Shown in pieces: positions 1 through 11,300 of a stretch of 64,000 nucleotides of DNA. The stretch is taken from positions 620,001 to 684,000 of the forward strand of contig NW_022204507.1 in NCBI RefSeq assembly GCF_008831285.2. The letters run 5' to 3'. Position 1 is the stretch's first letter. Every line of letters starts with the position of its first letter. Made by a program: the position numbers and the translations under genes. Under the pieces are notes generated by a model that ran no database searches, was not told where the DNA came from, and worked only from the letters and a program-made list of their open reading frames with translations. This DNA comes from Nymphaea colorata. Its lineage: Eukaryota > Streptophyta > Magnoliopsida > Nymphaeales > Nymphaeaceae.

Positions 1-1046
1 TCATGATTGGTCCCCATGCATTAAAGGAATAGCTTTTCCATACTCACAATAGTGATACCACCAAAGCAAAAAAATGATGTCTGATGGCTTCAAGAACTGG
101 GATGCTGAAACCTCCTCTGATTTGAGGTCATTTCCATAGCCTTGAGTGGTATAGGATCTTCTATCTTACATCATTCAACCCCCTGTTTAACGAACTGAGA
201 TGCGACGCCAACATATTGATTTGTGTCCTTAAATGCAGGACTACGAGGGTTTCCACAATTTATGGCTGCATCACTTGGCAAATCTAATGGTTCTATCATC
301 CTACAGAGATATGGCAGACTCTCCCTCTGAGAGGCCATAAAATCTGCCACAGAAATGGGGTTTTCCCCATTCTTGTCACCCACAGCCATCAAAACTATTG
401 AATTAGAAGAGTTTATGTGTCTAGGTGGTTCCTTGTAATATTTAATAGTTATGAGGTCTCTTTAAACATTTCTCTACTTTGGTTGATGTAATTTGTAAAT
501 CTCTCTTCTACCCTAATCTCTTTATTATGGAGATTAGGATTAGTGAATGGATTAACTTTTCTCTCTCTAAGTCTTGCCAGCTGCAACAAAAACATATTGT
601 AATACTAGCAAGGAATTGAACTCCCTTGCTGAGGTTCCATCTCTGAACCTTCTATCATAGGTTGTCAACAATGTGTGCTGGTTTGGGAGGTGACAAACAG
701 TACCAGTATTCCCAAATTCTTCCATTGCTAACTACCGATCCAATTCTAAGGACTTCACCACGAAATCCAGCTCTGTAATGGCTGCTATGGTTTGATCCCA
801 AGGGGGTTTCTCTGGCTGCCTCAATGTCCTCTTATCCCAATCCATACAGTCATCTTCCTAACATCTCTTTTTTTCCAAATAGGAGCCATCTCTGGGTGTG
901 CAATGAGTGGAACTACCACCTCTGCTACTAGGTGCTAGCGATGTGATGGTCGCATGCGCCTGGTGTTGAGCATTCCAGAACACGACATCCTTGGGCAGCG
1001 ATGAGAGTGGAACAATGCCCACATCTTCACCAACATTTTCTATAAA

Positions 1047-1370
1047 CTAATCCACATTCTTCTTATTATTATCAGTTTTACCTTCAGCATCGTCGTACTC
1101 GTCTAAAAACTCCGGTGCATCTCTAGGTTCTGCCCATTTTCTACTATCAACAGGAAAATTTTCTTGACTCATGCAGTACCTGTTCTCTGGAACAGCAACA
1201 CTTGTTATCGTCTTGCCAAGCAACTCTTCAAGCATCGTTCTCGTCACCTGGTAACCTGTGACCATCGCCTGCAATTTCTCACTGTCCATGGTCTGATTAA
1301 TCATTGAAGAAGTAGTGTCCATCCTTTCTAGTTGACCCTCCATGATTTGTTGATTTGAATCCTTCAACAT
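1047..1370 (-). CDS. Putative gag-like N-terminal protein of the left-edge retroelement
   Basis: This 107-codon frame begins with the first ATG after the primer binding site (1370) and ends at a stop at 1047. The product is polar and probably helical, starting MLKDSNQQIMEGQLERMD, with an acidic, lysine-rich tail (DEYDDAEGKTDNNKKN). No zinc knuckle or capsid signature is visible. Its position directly behind LTR and primer site is where gag begins. It is shorter than a normal gag, so it is either truncated by the stop or belongs to a non-autonomous element. The function is inferred from position only. Confidence 0.4.
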   Translation of the reverse strand: MLKDSNQQIMEGQLERMDTTSSMINQTMDSEKLQAMVTGYQVTRTMLEELLGKTITSVAVPENRYCMSQENFPVDSRKWAEPRDAPEFLDEYDDAEGKTDNNKKNVD

Positions 1371-1373
1371 CTG

Positions 1374-1385
1374 GCTCTGATACCA
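1374..1385 (-). promoter_or_regulatory. Primer binding site (tRNA-iMet) of left-edge element
   Basis: On the minus strand the sequence is TGGTATCAGAGC, complementary to the 3' end of plant initiator tRNA-Met. It lies two bases inside the LTR end, the normal place for minus-strand DNA priming. Confidence 0.8.
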
Positions 1386-1387
1386 AT

Positions 1388-1586
1388 TGTTAGCCTCTTG
1401 CAGCACACTGGTAAACTCCCAAACTCACCCACTCAAACCGCAATCCCAGATTAGGGTTCCTTCCTCCGCGAGGAATGGCCTTCTAGTGGAAGTGTTGCCC
1501 CCTAATTACAACAGCTAATCCCTTTATAGTTGTTACCAGGTCAGTCCCATGGACCCAACCCGAAACCTGGGACCCGGTAGCTAACA
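1388..1586 (-). repeat. LTR (5') of left-edge retroelement
   Basis: A 199-bp LTR bounded by a perfect 7-bp inverted repeat, TGTTAGC and GCTAACA, with the primer binding site immediately inside. It has a TATAAAGGG box on the minus strand near 1521-1527. The partner LTR is beyond the left edge. Confidence 0.75.
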
Positions 1587-2046
1587 GTGATGTTATGGTA
1601 TTTTCAATGTCAAAGCATTTCTTTGCAATGGGTAGAAATATTATAAGAACTAACATCCTTTTTGAACTCAAGTTAATATTTGATAAGCATGCAGGGACAA
1701 AAGAAAAGAATATTCAGAAGCTAGGGAAGTATCATTGTGCTCATGCATCCACAAGCGGCAGATGTACTGGCCCACTCACGTAAGGAAGGTTATGTTATGT
1801 CTCCTAGCAAGTAAATTAAGTAACAAAGTATAAGTAGCAATTTTAAGCTAAAACTACTTGTCAGAAAATTTTGAGAACAGGTTAGTACTCCAACAGAAGG
1901 ACTCGTCACACAGCAAATCGGTACCAACTACCAACCAGTTTTTCTCTCACTATCGACTGCCTTTCCTCACAAAATTTTTTATTCATCTGATGAACGGATA
2001 AGGCTTTAATCTCAAAAACATGTGATGAGCAAAGTGATAGAGAGAC
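1587..2046. other. Intron 13 (start) of the SEN1-like gene; nothing recognised
   Basis: This starts at the splice donor after exon 13 (minus-strand GTCTCT at 2046) and runs to the LTR of the left-edge element. I see no exon or repeat in it. The next exon must lie left of the element, outside the window. Confidence 0.5.
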
Positions 2047-2370
2047 CTGGGATTTCTTATCATCAGTGAATGCCTTTCCCTCAGATATGCACTTCACTAT
2101 AGCTGGCCACATAACTCCAGGAAGTAAGCAGCACAATTTGTTCCAAGATTCAACATCTATAATGGTGGTTGGACCTCCAGAAGCATCGCAACATGTAGTA
2201 AAAAGAGGTTGCCACAAAAAGCCCCCTCCACGAGAAAGCATGGAAGACTGTTCACGATTATCATTACAAGGCTTTGGCATAGAGGAACCAACTTCCTTGA
2301 GAAGCTTTCGAACGATAAAAAATAAATGATGCAAGTTCTGAAAATTTAACAAGGTTAAATCTGCCAAAAC
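2047..2370 (-). CDS. SEN1-like gene exon 13
   Basis: 108 codons, phase 0 at both ends. It is read as [18 protein letters not shown], then a stretch with KLLKE, then GGGFLWQP and a tail with EGKAF ending KKSQ. The acceptor is ATTCAG and the donor GTCTCT. The donor is weaker than the others, so the 3' end is the least certain boundary; the open frame runs on 57 codons further but loses family resemblance. Confidence 0.75.
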
Positions 2371-5300
2371 CTGAATTCCATAAGAGAAAAAAGAATAAGT
2401 CATATGATGAATCTATGAACAACATTCAGACACAACACACAAGCACATGAAGGGAAAAACAGCAGCATATATGCGAAGATACACCACATGTAAAGTCAAA
2501 GCAAAATATGTGAAAGAATTTAAAATGTATTCCTAATATGAAGTCAAATCAGAAGATAAGAAATTACAAGTCAACATGTTTCAATCATGAACTAGAAGCA
2601 CATGAAGGGAGAAACAGCACCATATATACGAATGTAAAAACATGCTCCCAATGTAAAGTCAAATCAAAATATACAAAATGCAAATTAAAAACTTATTCCT
2701 AATGTGTACTCAAATCAGAATATACGAGACTACAAGTCAACATGTTCCAATAATAAACTGGAAGCAAAAGATAATCCAATATGTAAATGTGGAGTTTCAG
2801 ATTCCTGCTTTACCACCAAAGCATAAGAAATATGCAGCAAGTCACTCATAAGCACAATCTCAATCAAAGAATAACAAAGGGAAACTGAAAACGCAAACTT
2901 ACAGAGGAAGTGACAGTTTCTTAATCAGATTCGAGCCAGTGGATAGGAGACCTCCATTTCATCCTATTTCTTCCCTCTAGATGACAAAAAGCAATAAAAT
3001 GCCAGTCTTCCTAGTAGGGTGTTCAGGAATTTTAAGGAGGTCCTGTAAGGCTTTAATCCACACCATGCTGAACTCTACCATCCTGCCAATGGCTCATGTA
3101 GAAACAGTAGAAACACGGGAAATAAAGATCGGACACGGATGTAACGTGGAAAACCCTCAACGAGAGGAAAAAAACCACGGGTGAGGAGGTCTGGTGCCCA
3201 CTAGCCGCCAGACTCTCTCTCTGTCTTAGAACTTCATTAACACCAGAAATTAGGGTTACACGTCTTTAAGTAAGGCCCAACAAGGACTACAAGCTGGATC
3301 GGGCCTAGATCCAGACCCAGACCCAAGACCCATCTTTACATGCTTCAACACTCCCCCTCAAGTTGGGCATACATATCAAACATGCCCAACTTGGATACAT
3401 TCCTCTCAAAAGAAGTTGAAGATAGAGCTTTAGTCAGAACATCAGTGGTTTGATCTTCAGACTTCATGTAAGGTAAGATTAACTCTTTAGCATCAATCTT
3501 CTCACGGATAAAGTGGCGATCAATGTCAACATGTTTTGTTCTGTCATGTAGTACAGGGTTATTGGCTAGGTTGATTGCAGATTTGTTGTCACAGTACATC
3601 TTCATAGGTCCTCCAATTTCTATCCCGATATCAGCTAGCACTATTTTTAGCCATAGTAACTCTGACACTTTCATAGCAATTGCTCTATACTCGGCCTCTG
3701 CACTAGATCGAAAACACACATCTTGCCTCTTGCTTCTCCAGATAACAAGGTTTCCTCCCAAGTAGACACAGGACTCTGAGGTAGACCTTCTAGTATCAAC
3801 ACAACCTGCCCAGTCAGCATCAGAATACCCTTCTACCTCAACGGCTCTTGTTTCACATATAAGAACCCCTTGCCAGGATTCCTCTTTAAATAGCACAATA
3901 TTCTGTCCACAGCCTTTAAGTGTGCATCAGTAGGAGCATGCATGAATTGACTCAATACATTCACAGCAAAAGTGATATCTGGTCGAGTGAGGGTAAGATA
4001 AATCAACTTCCTAACAAGACATTGATATCTTCCTTTGGCTTCTTCAGAGAGCAACTCCCCATCTCTAAGGCTCAACTTGTGCCCAGCATCAAGAGGAGTA
4101 GAAGCTGGTCTACACCCCAGCTTACCGGTCTCCTCCAATAGATCTAGTGTGTATTTCTGTTGATTTAACACAAGGCCGGTACTGGACCTAGCAATCTCAA
4201 TACCAAGAAAGTACATCAGTTTGCCAAGATCCTTGAGATCAAATTCGGCAACCAGTAAACCCTTTAATCTTGCTATCTCCTCTTCATCATCACTTGTAAC
4301 GATCATATCATCAACATAAACTAACAAAAGAGTAACCTTACTCTCCATCCTCTTTACAAACAGGGTATGATCTCCATTTCCTTGTTTGTAGTCATGCTTT
4401 CTCATTACAAGTCTAAGACGTTCAAACCATGCTCGGTGAGACTCTTTAAGCCCATACAAAGCCTTTTTCAGTTTACAGCATTTTTCAGGTCTCTCAAAAC
4501 CTGGGGGCATACACATATACACTTCTTCTTCAAGATCTCCATTGAAAAAGGCGGTTCATCAAGTTGGCACATCTTCCAACCCTTCAACACTGCTAAAGAA
4601 ATAATAACTCTAACAGTCTTCATCTTCGCAACAAGAGCAAACGTCGTCTCTAAGTAGTCGATCTCATATTTCTGACCGAACTCCTTGGCCACCAGACGGG
4701 CTTTGTACCTCTCAACGTTCCCATCTGGTCTGTACTTAATGGTGTAGACTCACTTGGACCCAACCAGATGAGCCGCTTCAGGGATCTCTACCACTTCCCA
4801 TGTTTGGTTTTTGTCCAAGGCCTCCATCTCTTCTTGCATAGCATGAGTCCACTTGGGATCATTTTGAGCCTCTGTAACATTCCTGGGAATCACAGCCAAA
4901 GACAAAGAGGATACAAAACATTTGTAATCAGTGCTCAATCTAGAATAAGACACACAGTTACCAATAGGGTGTTGAGTACATGACCTGACACCCTTCCTCA
5001 GGGCAATGGGAAGCTCCTCCTTTTCAGTTCCTCTCTGTCTATCTTCCTCAACAGGTTGCTTCTAAGCACGACTTGGGTCATCCAGGGAAGAAGTAGGATT
5101 GGGATTCGGAGTAGACTTATCACCATCAGTCACCTTGTCTGTACAATCTCTTCTCCTAGAGTACACTTGCCCAAACAAACGATTGCATTCCTTTTCCGTC
5201 CCAGTAGAACACTCTCCAATTCCTCTCCTGTTCAAGCACCTCAGTAGACTCTCCCTTTTTCTCCTTTTCAAGCACCTCAACAGATGGATTTTTGTCGACA

Positions 5301-8300
5301 GATGGATTTTCTTCGCGCCTGTAGTCCAAAAAGTCTGTAAACTGAATTTCCTGACTTGGAGAATACTCTTCCCTTGACATCTCCCCCTGAAGAGGATTCT
5401 CACCAAAATAGGAGACATGTTCCAAGAATGTGACAACCTTGGTAACGTGAACACGACCAGTGGTGGGATCTAGACATTTATACCCCTTTTGAGTAGGAGA
5501 ATACTCAATAAATATTCCCTTAATTGACTTGGGATCAAGTTTTTTCACATTGGGGCTGTAATCATGAATGAAACAAACACATCCAAAGACACGAGGGGGA
5601 AGATGAAAGGGTTGACCACTCCTTTGAAGCATAGAGTGTGGTGACCGCCCGTTTAACACATGACTAGGCATGCGATTAATCAAGTATGCACTAGTAAGAA
5701 CCGCATCTCCCCAATAACGTTTTGGAAGATTCCTTTGAAACAATAGGGCTCTGGTAACATTAAGCAACTGACGATTTTTCCTCTCAGCAACCCTATTTTG
5801 AGGAGGTGTATAGTTGCACGACGTCTCATGAACAATCCCTTTTTTTCGAAGAAACTCCTCAACAGTTTGACACATATACTCACGGGCATTATCAGACTGA
5901 AAGGTCTTAACAGAGCCACCATACTGGTTTTCCACTAGAAGGATGGAAGTTTCTATAACATGAGGTACTTCGCTACGATCTTTCAACAGGTAAACAAAGG
6001 TACTCCTTGAGTAATCATCTATGCAAGTTATAAAATACTGAAAACCCTTATGAGAATGAATTCCCGAAGGCCGCCACACATCAGAATGAATCAAGGAGAA
6101 AGTTTTATTAGCACGACTATTAGAAACTAGGTACGAAACCCTAACATGTTTAGCAAACTGACACACATCACAAGATAACATAGAAATGTTCAAACTAGAA
6201 CATAAATCAAGAAACAATTGTTTCAAAATCCCAAAAGGGAGATGTCCAAAGCGTTCATGCCAATACAAAAATAATTGAATACTCTCTTCCCTCTTCTTCT
6301 CGGTCCTGCTAACTGCTGTCATAAGAGTTGTGGCCGCACGGATAAGAAGTCGATATAGGCCTTCAGACACCAAACCAATCCCAATCTTTTTCCCTGTAAC
6401 CAAGTCCTGCAAAACACAACGATTTGCAGAGAATATAAGTTCATAATTCAACTCCTTTGTGATCTTACTAACAGATAAAAGATTCAAAGGAAGATGAGGA
6501 ACATGTAAGGCCCCATGCACTAAAAATTTGTTTAAGGAAAGACTCCCTTTTCAGGCCACAGAGGTAAATGAACCATCGGCAGAGGTAAATGAACCATCGG
6601 CAAGAGAGACACGTTCCTTTCCCAAAGACAGTTTATATTCGTGAAAGAGCTTAGGGTTGCCAGACATGTGATGAGTGGCACCACTGTCAACAATCCACTC
6701 TCCCATACAAGAATTACCTTTCTCACCCGAAATGGCCAGTGCATGATTGACCTTCACATCATCTGACGCTTCGGCCTGACCAACATCAATCTGACTCAAA
6801 TATGCGCGAAGCTCACGAATCTGTTCCGCAGAGATAGAAGTTTTGCCTCCACTAGGGTTTGATGCATCAGAAATAGGCTTCTTCCCACCAGAAAACCTTC
6901 CTTTACTATTCTTCTTTTCAGGATGCAGGTCCCAACAGAACTCCAAGGTGTGACCTAGTTTCTTGCAGTGAGTACATTTCTGAGGAGGTCGGGCAATTCC
7001 CATAGAGGCACGGCTAACCAAAGCTGACCATTCATTATGTGATGTGTTCCTCCTTTCTTCTACTTATGACTAAACGCCTTTGTTCTTCAGCTTCCACACG
7101 GGAGTAGACATCTTCAATACTAAATGCTTCTTCAGCATTAAGAATTCGACTCCTTACATTTTTGAATTCATCGTTCAGTAAGGCTAAGAATAGGAATATC
7201 CTATTTTCCCATTCTTTGGCCACATAATGCACCAATGTCATCTGAACAGTAGTCAAGATCTTCCCATTTGTAACACATCCTTCATCAGTTGATACACTCG
7301 AATCTTTCTCTTCTTCTGGCCATATATTTGTTCCAAAATAATCCACATATCTCTTGCAGTCTTCTTACGAAGAATGAGAGGTTGAATATCAAAAGATATA
7401 GAATTGACAATCCAAGTTTTTACTTGGTTGTCTTCAAGGAACCAAGTATCCCAAGCCGCACTAGTCGCAACAGGTTCAACCTTTCTCCCATTCACATATA
7501 CAATACGGCCTCGACCAGCAATCCCCATGGTGATGGCAGTGGACCATTGAATGTAATTTTTCTTGGTGAACCGAATGGTAGTAACTTGAACGGGGAAATT
7601 TTCAGTTCTTGAGATCCCAACATCTGTTTGACTGTAGAGGAAGAAGAATCAGCCATGATCACCAACTAGTACCGACGGCAACCCTGGACAACGAAACCAC
7701 GGGCAGCATTAACCAGAACACTAGCAGCGGCAGAGCTAGGCAACGATGTCGAGCTGCAGCCAGAAACCAGCAGCAAGAGCAGCCGGAATCGGTGGCAACA
7801 ATGGCGGTGGTGGCGGCGGAACAAGGGCAGCGCGCAATGGAACGGTCACGGCCGGAACTTCACAGCCGGCAAAAAATTTCACAAACTAGAACCTTGCTCT
7901 GATACCATTTAGAAATAGTAGAAACACGGGAAATAAAGATCGGACACAGATGTAACGTGGAAAACCATCAACGAGAGGGAAAAAACCACGGTGAGGAGGT
8001 GGTGCCCACTAGCCGCCAGACTCTCTCTCTCTTAGAACTTCATTAACACCAGAAATTAGGGTTACACGTATTTAAGTAAGGCCCAATAAGGGCTACAAGC
8101 TGGATCGGGTCTAGATCCAGACCCGGTCTCAAGACCCATCTTTACATGCTTCAATCATTCAGATGGCAAAGCCATCCCATGCCATTTGAGACAAAGGGAA
8201 GCCCTCGGCCTAGAGTTGTAGTCAGAGCTAGACAGCGATTAAAAATATGAACCTGCATAGCCTAATTTCTTTCATCGGTCTTAGGGACTCAGCAAACAGC

Positions 8301-11300
8301 AACATCCTCTATATTTCTTGTCTGATAACTCGTTCTGATAATAGCACTGATTTATCAAATATTAATAATTGGACTAGTTTGTGTAATAACCGAACCACAC
8401 TGGCTAAGGAGAACTGATGAATATGTAGTATGTAAATTTACCCAGTTGCAGTCAATCCTTATCTGAGTGCACTGCAGCTAAAAACAACCTTGGACAAAAT
8501 CTGTTAAACCATCCAAGTTTCCAACATTCAGGCCTCCCCCTGGTTCATGACCATGTGCAATTTCACACCACTGCAACTAGACCTCAAATATCCAATGGAG
8601 GAAGAAGTAAACAATTGTTTATGCTCCTCGTTATGATTCCAGTTAAAACAATCTTTTACTTCTCCTTGTTATACTTTCTATTCAGATTAAGGTTATACAA
8701 CATATCATCTACAATTAAAACTAACCTTAATACAAATTCAAGATGCATGAGTCAAGTACAGAATGGATCAATCTTGTATTAAAGAATGGCCTTTCTTCAT
8801 GTATCAACACGAACCACATATTATACAGTCAAATAAGTTGTAGGTAAAACTGATAAAGTCAAATCAGTGGGATCAAATAACAGATACTGAGTGGAGGATA
8901 TGGCTGGCAGTGACTATCATCCCTTCATAAACTAGAAAGGACAAACCTAAAAAAAAAAATTCTAATTTTTATGTACTTAGGATGATCTGAATGCATATGC
9001 AAAAGTTAGGAAACATAAGCAAAAAGCATCCATCTAAATTTGCAAATTCTATTAGGAGCACTGGTGCTTTACTGTTCATATTTTCTGTAAATGCATGCAG
9101 ATACATACACACACACACACACACACAAAATATTTTTATGCATTTTTATTTATTTATTTTTATACCTATTTTTTTTCTTATTTTTATAACTCATGCTGCA
9201 GTCTGACCAAAGACGGATGCATTTTTATGTATTTGTTTCTATATATTTATTTTTTCTTAATTTTATAATTCATGCTGCAGCCTGATCAAAAATGGATTTG
9301 ACGAGACTGGAGCTACTCCAACCACTAGCTTTTGGGTTTTCTTTTCCTCATGTACATATATAGCGGCTTTCACCTTATTGTGTATCTCTGTCTCTCTCTT
9401 AGCCATTTTGGCTTCTTCAAGAATGTTCTTATTTTTAACATTCTTGTTCATTTTTCTGTGCCTTGGTGCACGATTGTGCTTGTGAAAAGAGTGTAGCACT
9501 CTCGTGAGATTTTTGTGTTGTGAGCTCTTCCTTGTGCAATTAATCCAAGTCCTTCAAGCCGAACCTGTGATATGGAGTATGTCTTCACACATTACATAAC
9601 AACAACATCTAGAAAAAAGAAAAGCCCATTAATCTTTGTTCAAAATAACTCATGTAGCAAGCAAGAAATCCAAGCATTTGGTAGTGAAATAATATCATTG
9701 CTTCCAGACTAGTTACCAGCCATACCATTTTGAAAGCGTAACGCAGCCCCAGGAACATGGAAGACATAGAAGCAGCACTTGAACAAAGGAATTGCAAGCC
9801 ACCCACCAGGCTTCTTGACTGTGAAAAATGTTCCAATATGATTCTACTAACTTGTCTTGCATTCTACAACACAAAATGACTTCATATGCATTAATATAAT
9901 GTTCATTCCTAATAAAAGAATATTAGTGACAAACAAAAATGAAGTCTATCCCGATATAAAGCTTCAGATTTTGGAAATTGTGGGAAATATTTGGTAGACA
10001 GTGCTTTCTTTAATGAATATAAGTGTCGAATAATGTGAAGCACAACATGCAACTATAGTCGAAACTAAAACAATAAAAATGTAATCACAACCTGTACACC
10101 GTAAAGCTTGTAAGTTCATTGTGAAGTTGACCCCAAATGCACTACAGAAGCAGGATGATTTGGACGACGTAACTTTTCCCCATAATATGGAAGTCCCAAG
10201 AAATGTTGCCGGAAATTATTTTTACTGTAGAAAGCGCAACTTTGGAGCATCATCATTGCCCAAATAGAAATTTTCAATAGCCCGACGGAATTTTTCCTCA
10301 TAATATGAGAGTCCCGAGAAATGTTGCTGGAAATTATTTTTACTGTAGGAAACACAACTTTGGAGCATCACCATGGCCAAATGAAAATTTTCAATATGCT
10401 GAAATAAAAGGGTGGCATTTGATAAAAGAGCAATGGAGAATGGAGATTTCTCCAGTTTAAAAAATGAGCCTTTTAAAAAGATATTTCCAGCAAGATTGAA
10501 GTTATTTAAGTGAAAATTGAAGAAAAAGCAAATTGTGCCCTCTAGCTCTGTAGTTAATGTTATGATACCTACAGCAGAATCACCGAGGCTTCTCTGAAGC
10601 ACAATGTAAACAATGACATACACCTGAACGCAAAGTTATATGCCTGTTACAATGGCATACTGCACTTCCGGCTCTAATATCAATATCTTAACGTAACATG
10701 CGATTTGCACCTCAGGACTTCACTTCAGTAACATTCCACACATCTCCTTTATAAAAATAAGTTTTAGAAGGACAACTAGTCCTTTATAGAATAAAAACCT
10801 ATCGAACTATTTGACAATGCATCCTGAAGTCCAGGTAACCAAATTACAGATATTGTAAGAGGCATTTTTCATTCTTACATCATTAGGATCCATTAGCAAA
10901 AGGACCAAACTCTCTGCCATGGTTGGTTCCCATGCCCACTGTTTTTGAAGCTCTCCTTGCTTTAATTGGAGAATGAATTGGGCAGCACACCTGTAAATCA
11001 TTGATAGTTCTACTAAGAGAACCTTCAGATGAAAAATATTATAACTCATGTATCCAAAGTTAAAAACTACTTCCATCACATACCTAAAAGCTGTTTTTCA
11101 ACTTTCAAGATTCTTGGCAGCAAAAAGAAATAAATAAGTCCTACAGACATAAGGAGAATAGAGGAAATGCTTAAACCTTTTAAGTGTGCTTATCAGAATA
11201 TCACAAGATGCAGATACTTGCACTGAATTTTTAGATGGTCTTCCATCTCCACCATCATCACAACCTTTTGGAATTTCCCATTCAAATGAATGTGAGATGC

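Larger units (their letters stand above)
1..1586 (-). mobile_element. 5' end of an LTR retrotransposon (Ty3/gypsy-like), cut by the left edge
   Basis: Reading leftwards on the minus strand, a 199-bp LTR is followed two bases later by a tRNA-Met primer binding site and then a gag-like reading frame. The rest runs off the window. The internal part from 1046 to 1 has only broken frames; a 73-codon frame at 392-171 shows no motif I recognise. The far LTR is outside, so neither a target duplication nor the element type can be confirmed. Ty3/gypsy is suggested by the short LTR, the primer type and the lack of copia motifs. A non-autonomous element is equally possible. Confidence 0.6.
3097..8157 (-). 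mobile_element. Copia element A: Ty1/copia retrotransposon, full length but broken
   Basis: Two LTRs of about 250 bp bracket a complete but frameshifted gag-pol in copia order (gag, protease, integrase, reverse transcriptase, RNase H). The primer binding site is at 7896-7907, and a purine tract GAGGGGGAG lies next to the left (3') LTR. It sits inside intron 12 in the same transcriptional direction as the host gene. It belongs to the same family as element B (42124-47078): same LTR layout, same zinc knuckle context, same polyprotein. No clean 5-bp target duplication is visible; the outer end of the right LTR appears altered (CAATCA instead of CAACA). Confidence 0.9.
2371..9725 (-). other. Intron 12 (7.4 kb) of the SEN1-like gene
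   Basis: It holds a tandem repeat (2443-2763), copia element A (3097-8157), a CA microsatellite (about 9108-9126) and a short AT-rich tandem duplication near 9192-9300. The remaining 2.8 kb is AT-rich with no recognisable coding sequence. Confidence 0.75.

Noticed and set aside
1374-1392. tRNA-like sequence near TGGTATCAGAGC
   Set aside because: Only the 12-bp complement of the tRNA 3' end, i.e. a retroelement primer site; no tRNA gene was found in the window.
3092-8162. Target-site duplication for copia A
   Set aside because: GCTCA on the left and TTCAG or ATCAT on the right do not match; the outer end of the right LTR is altered.
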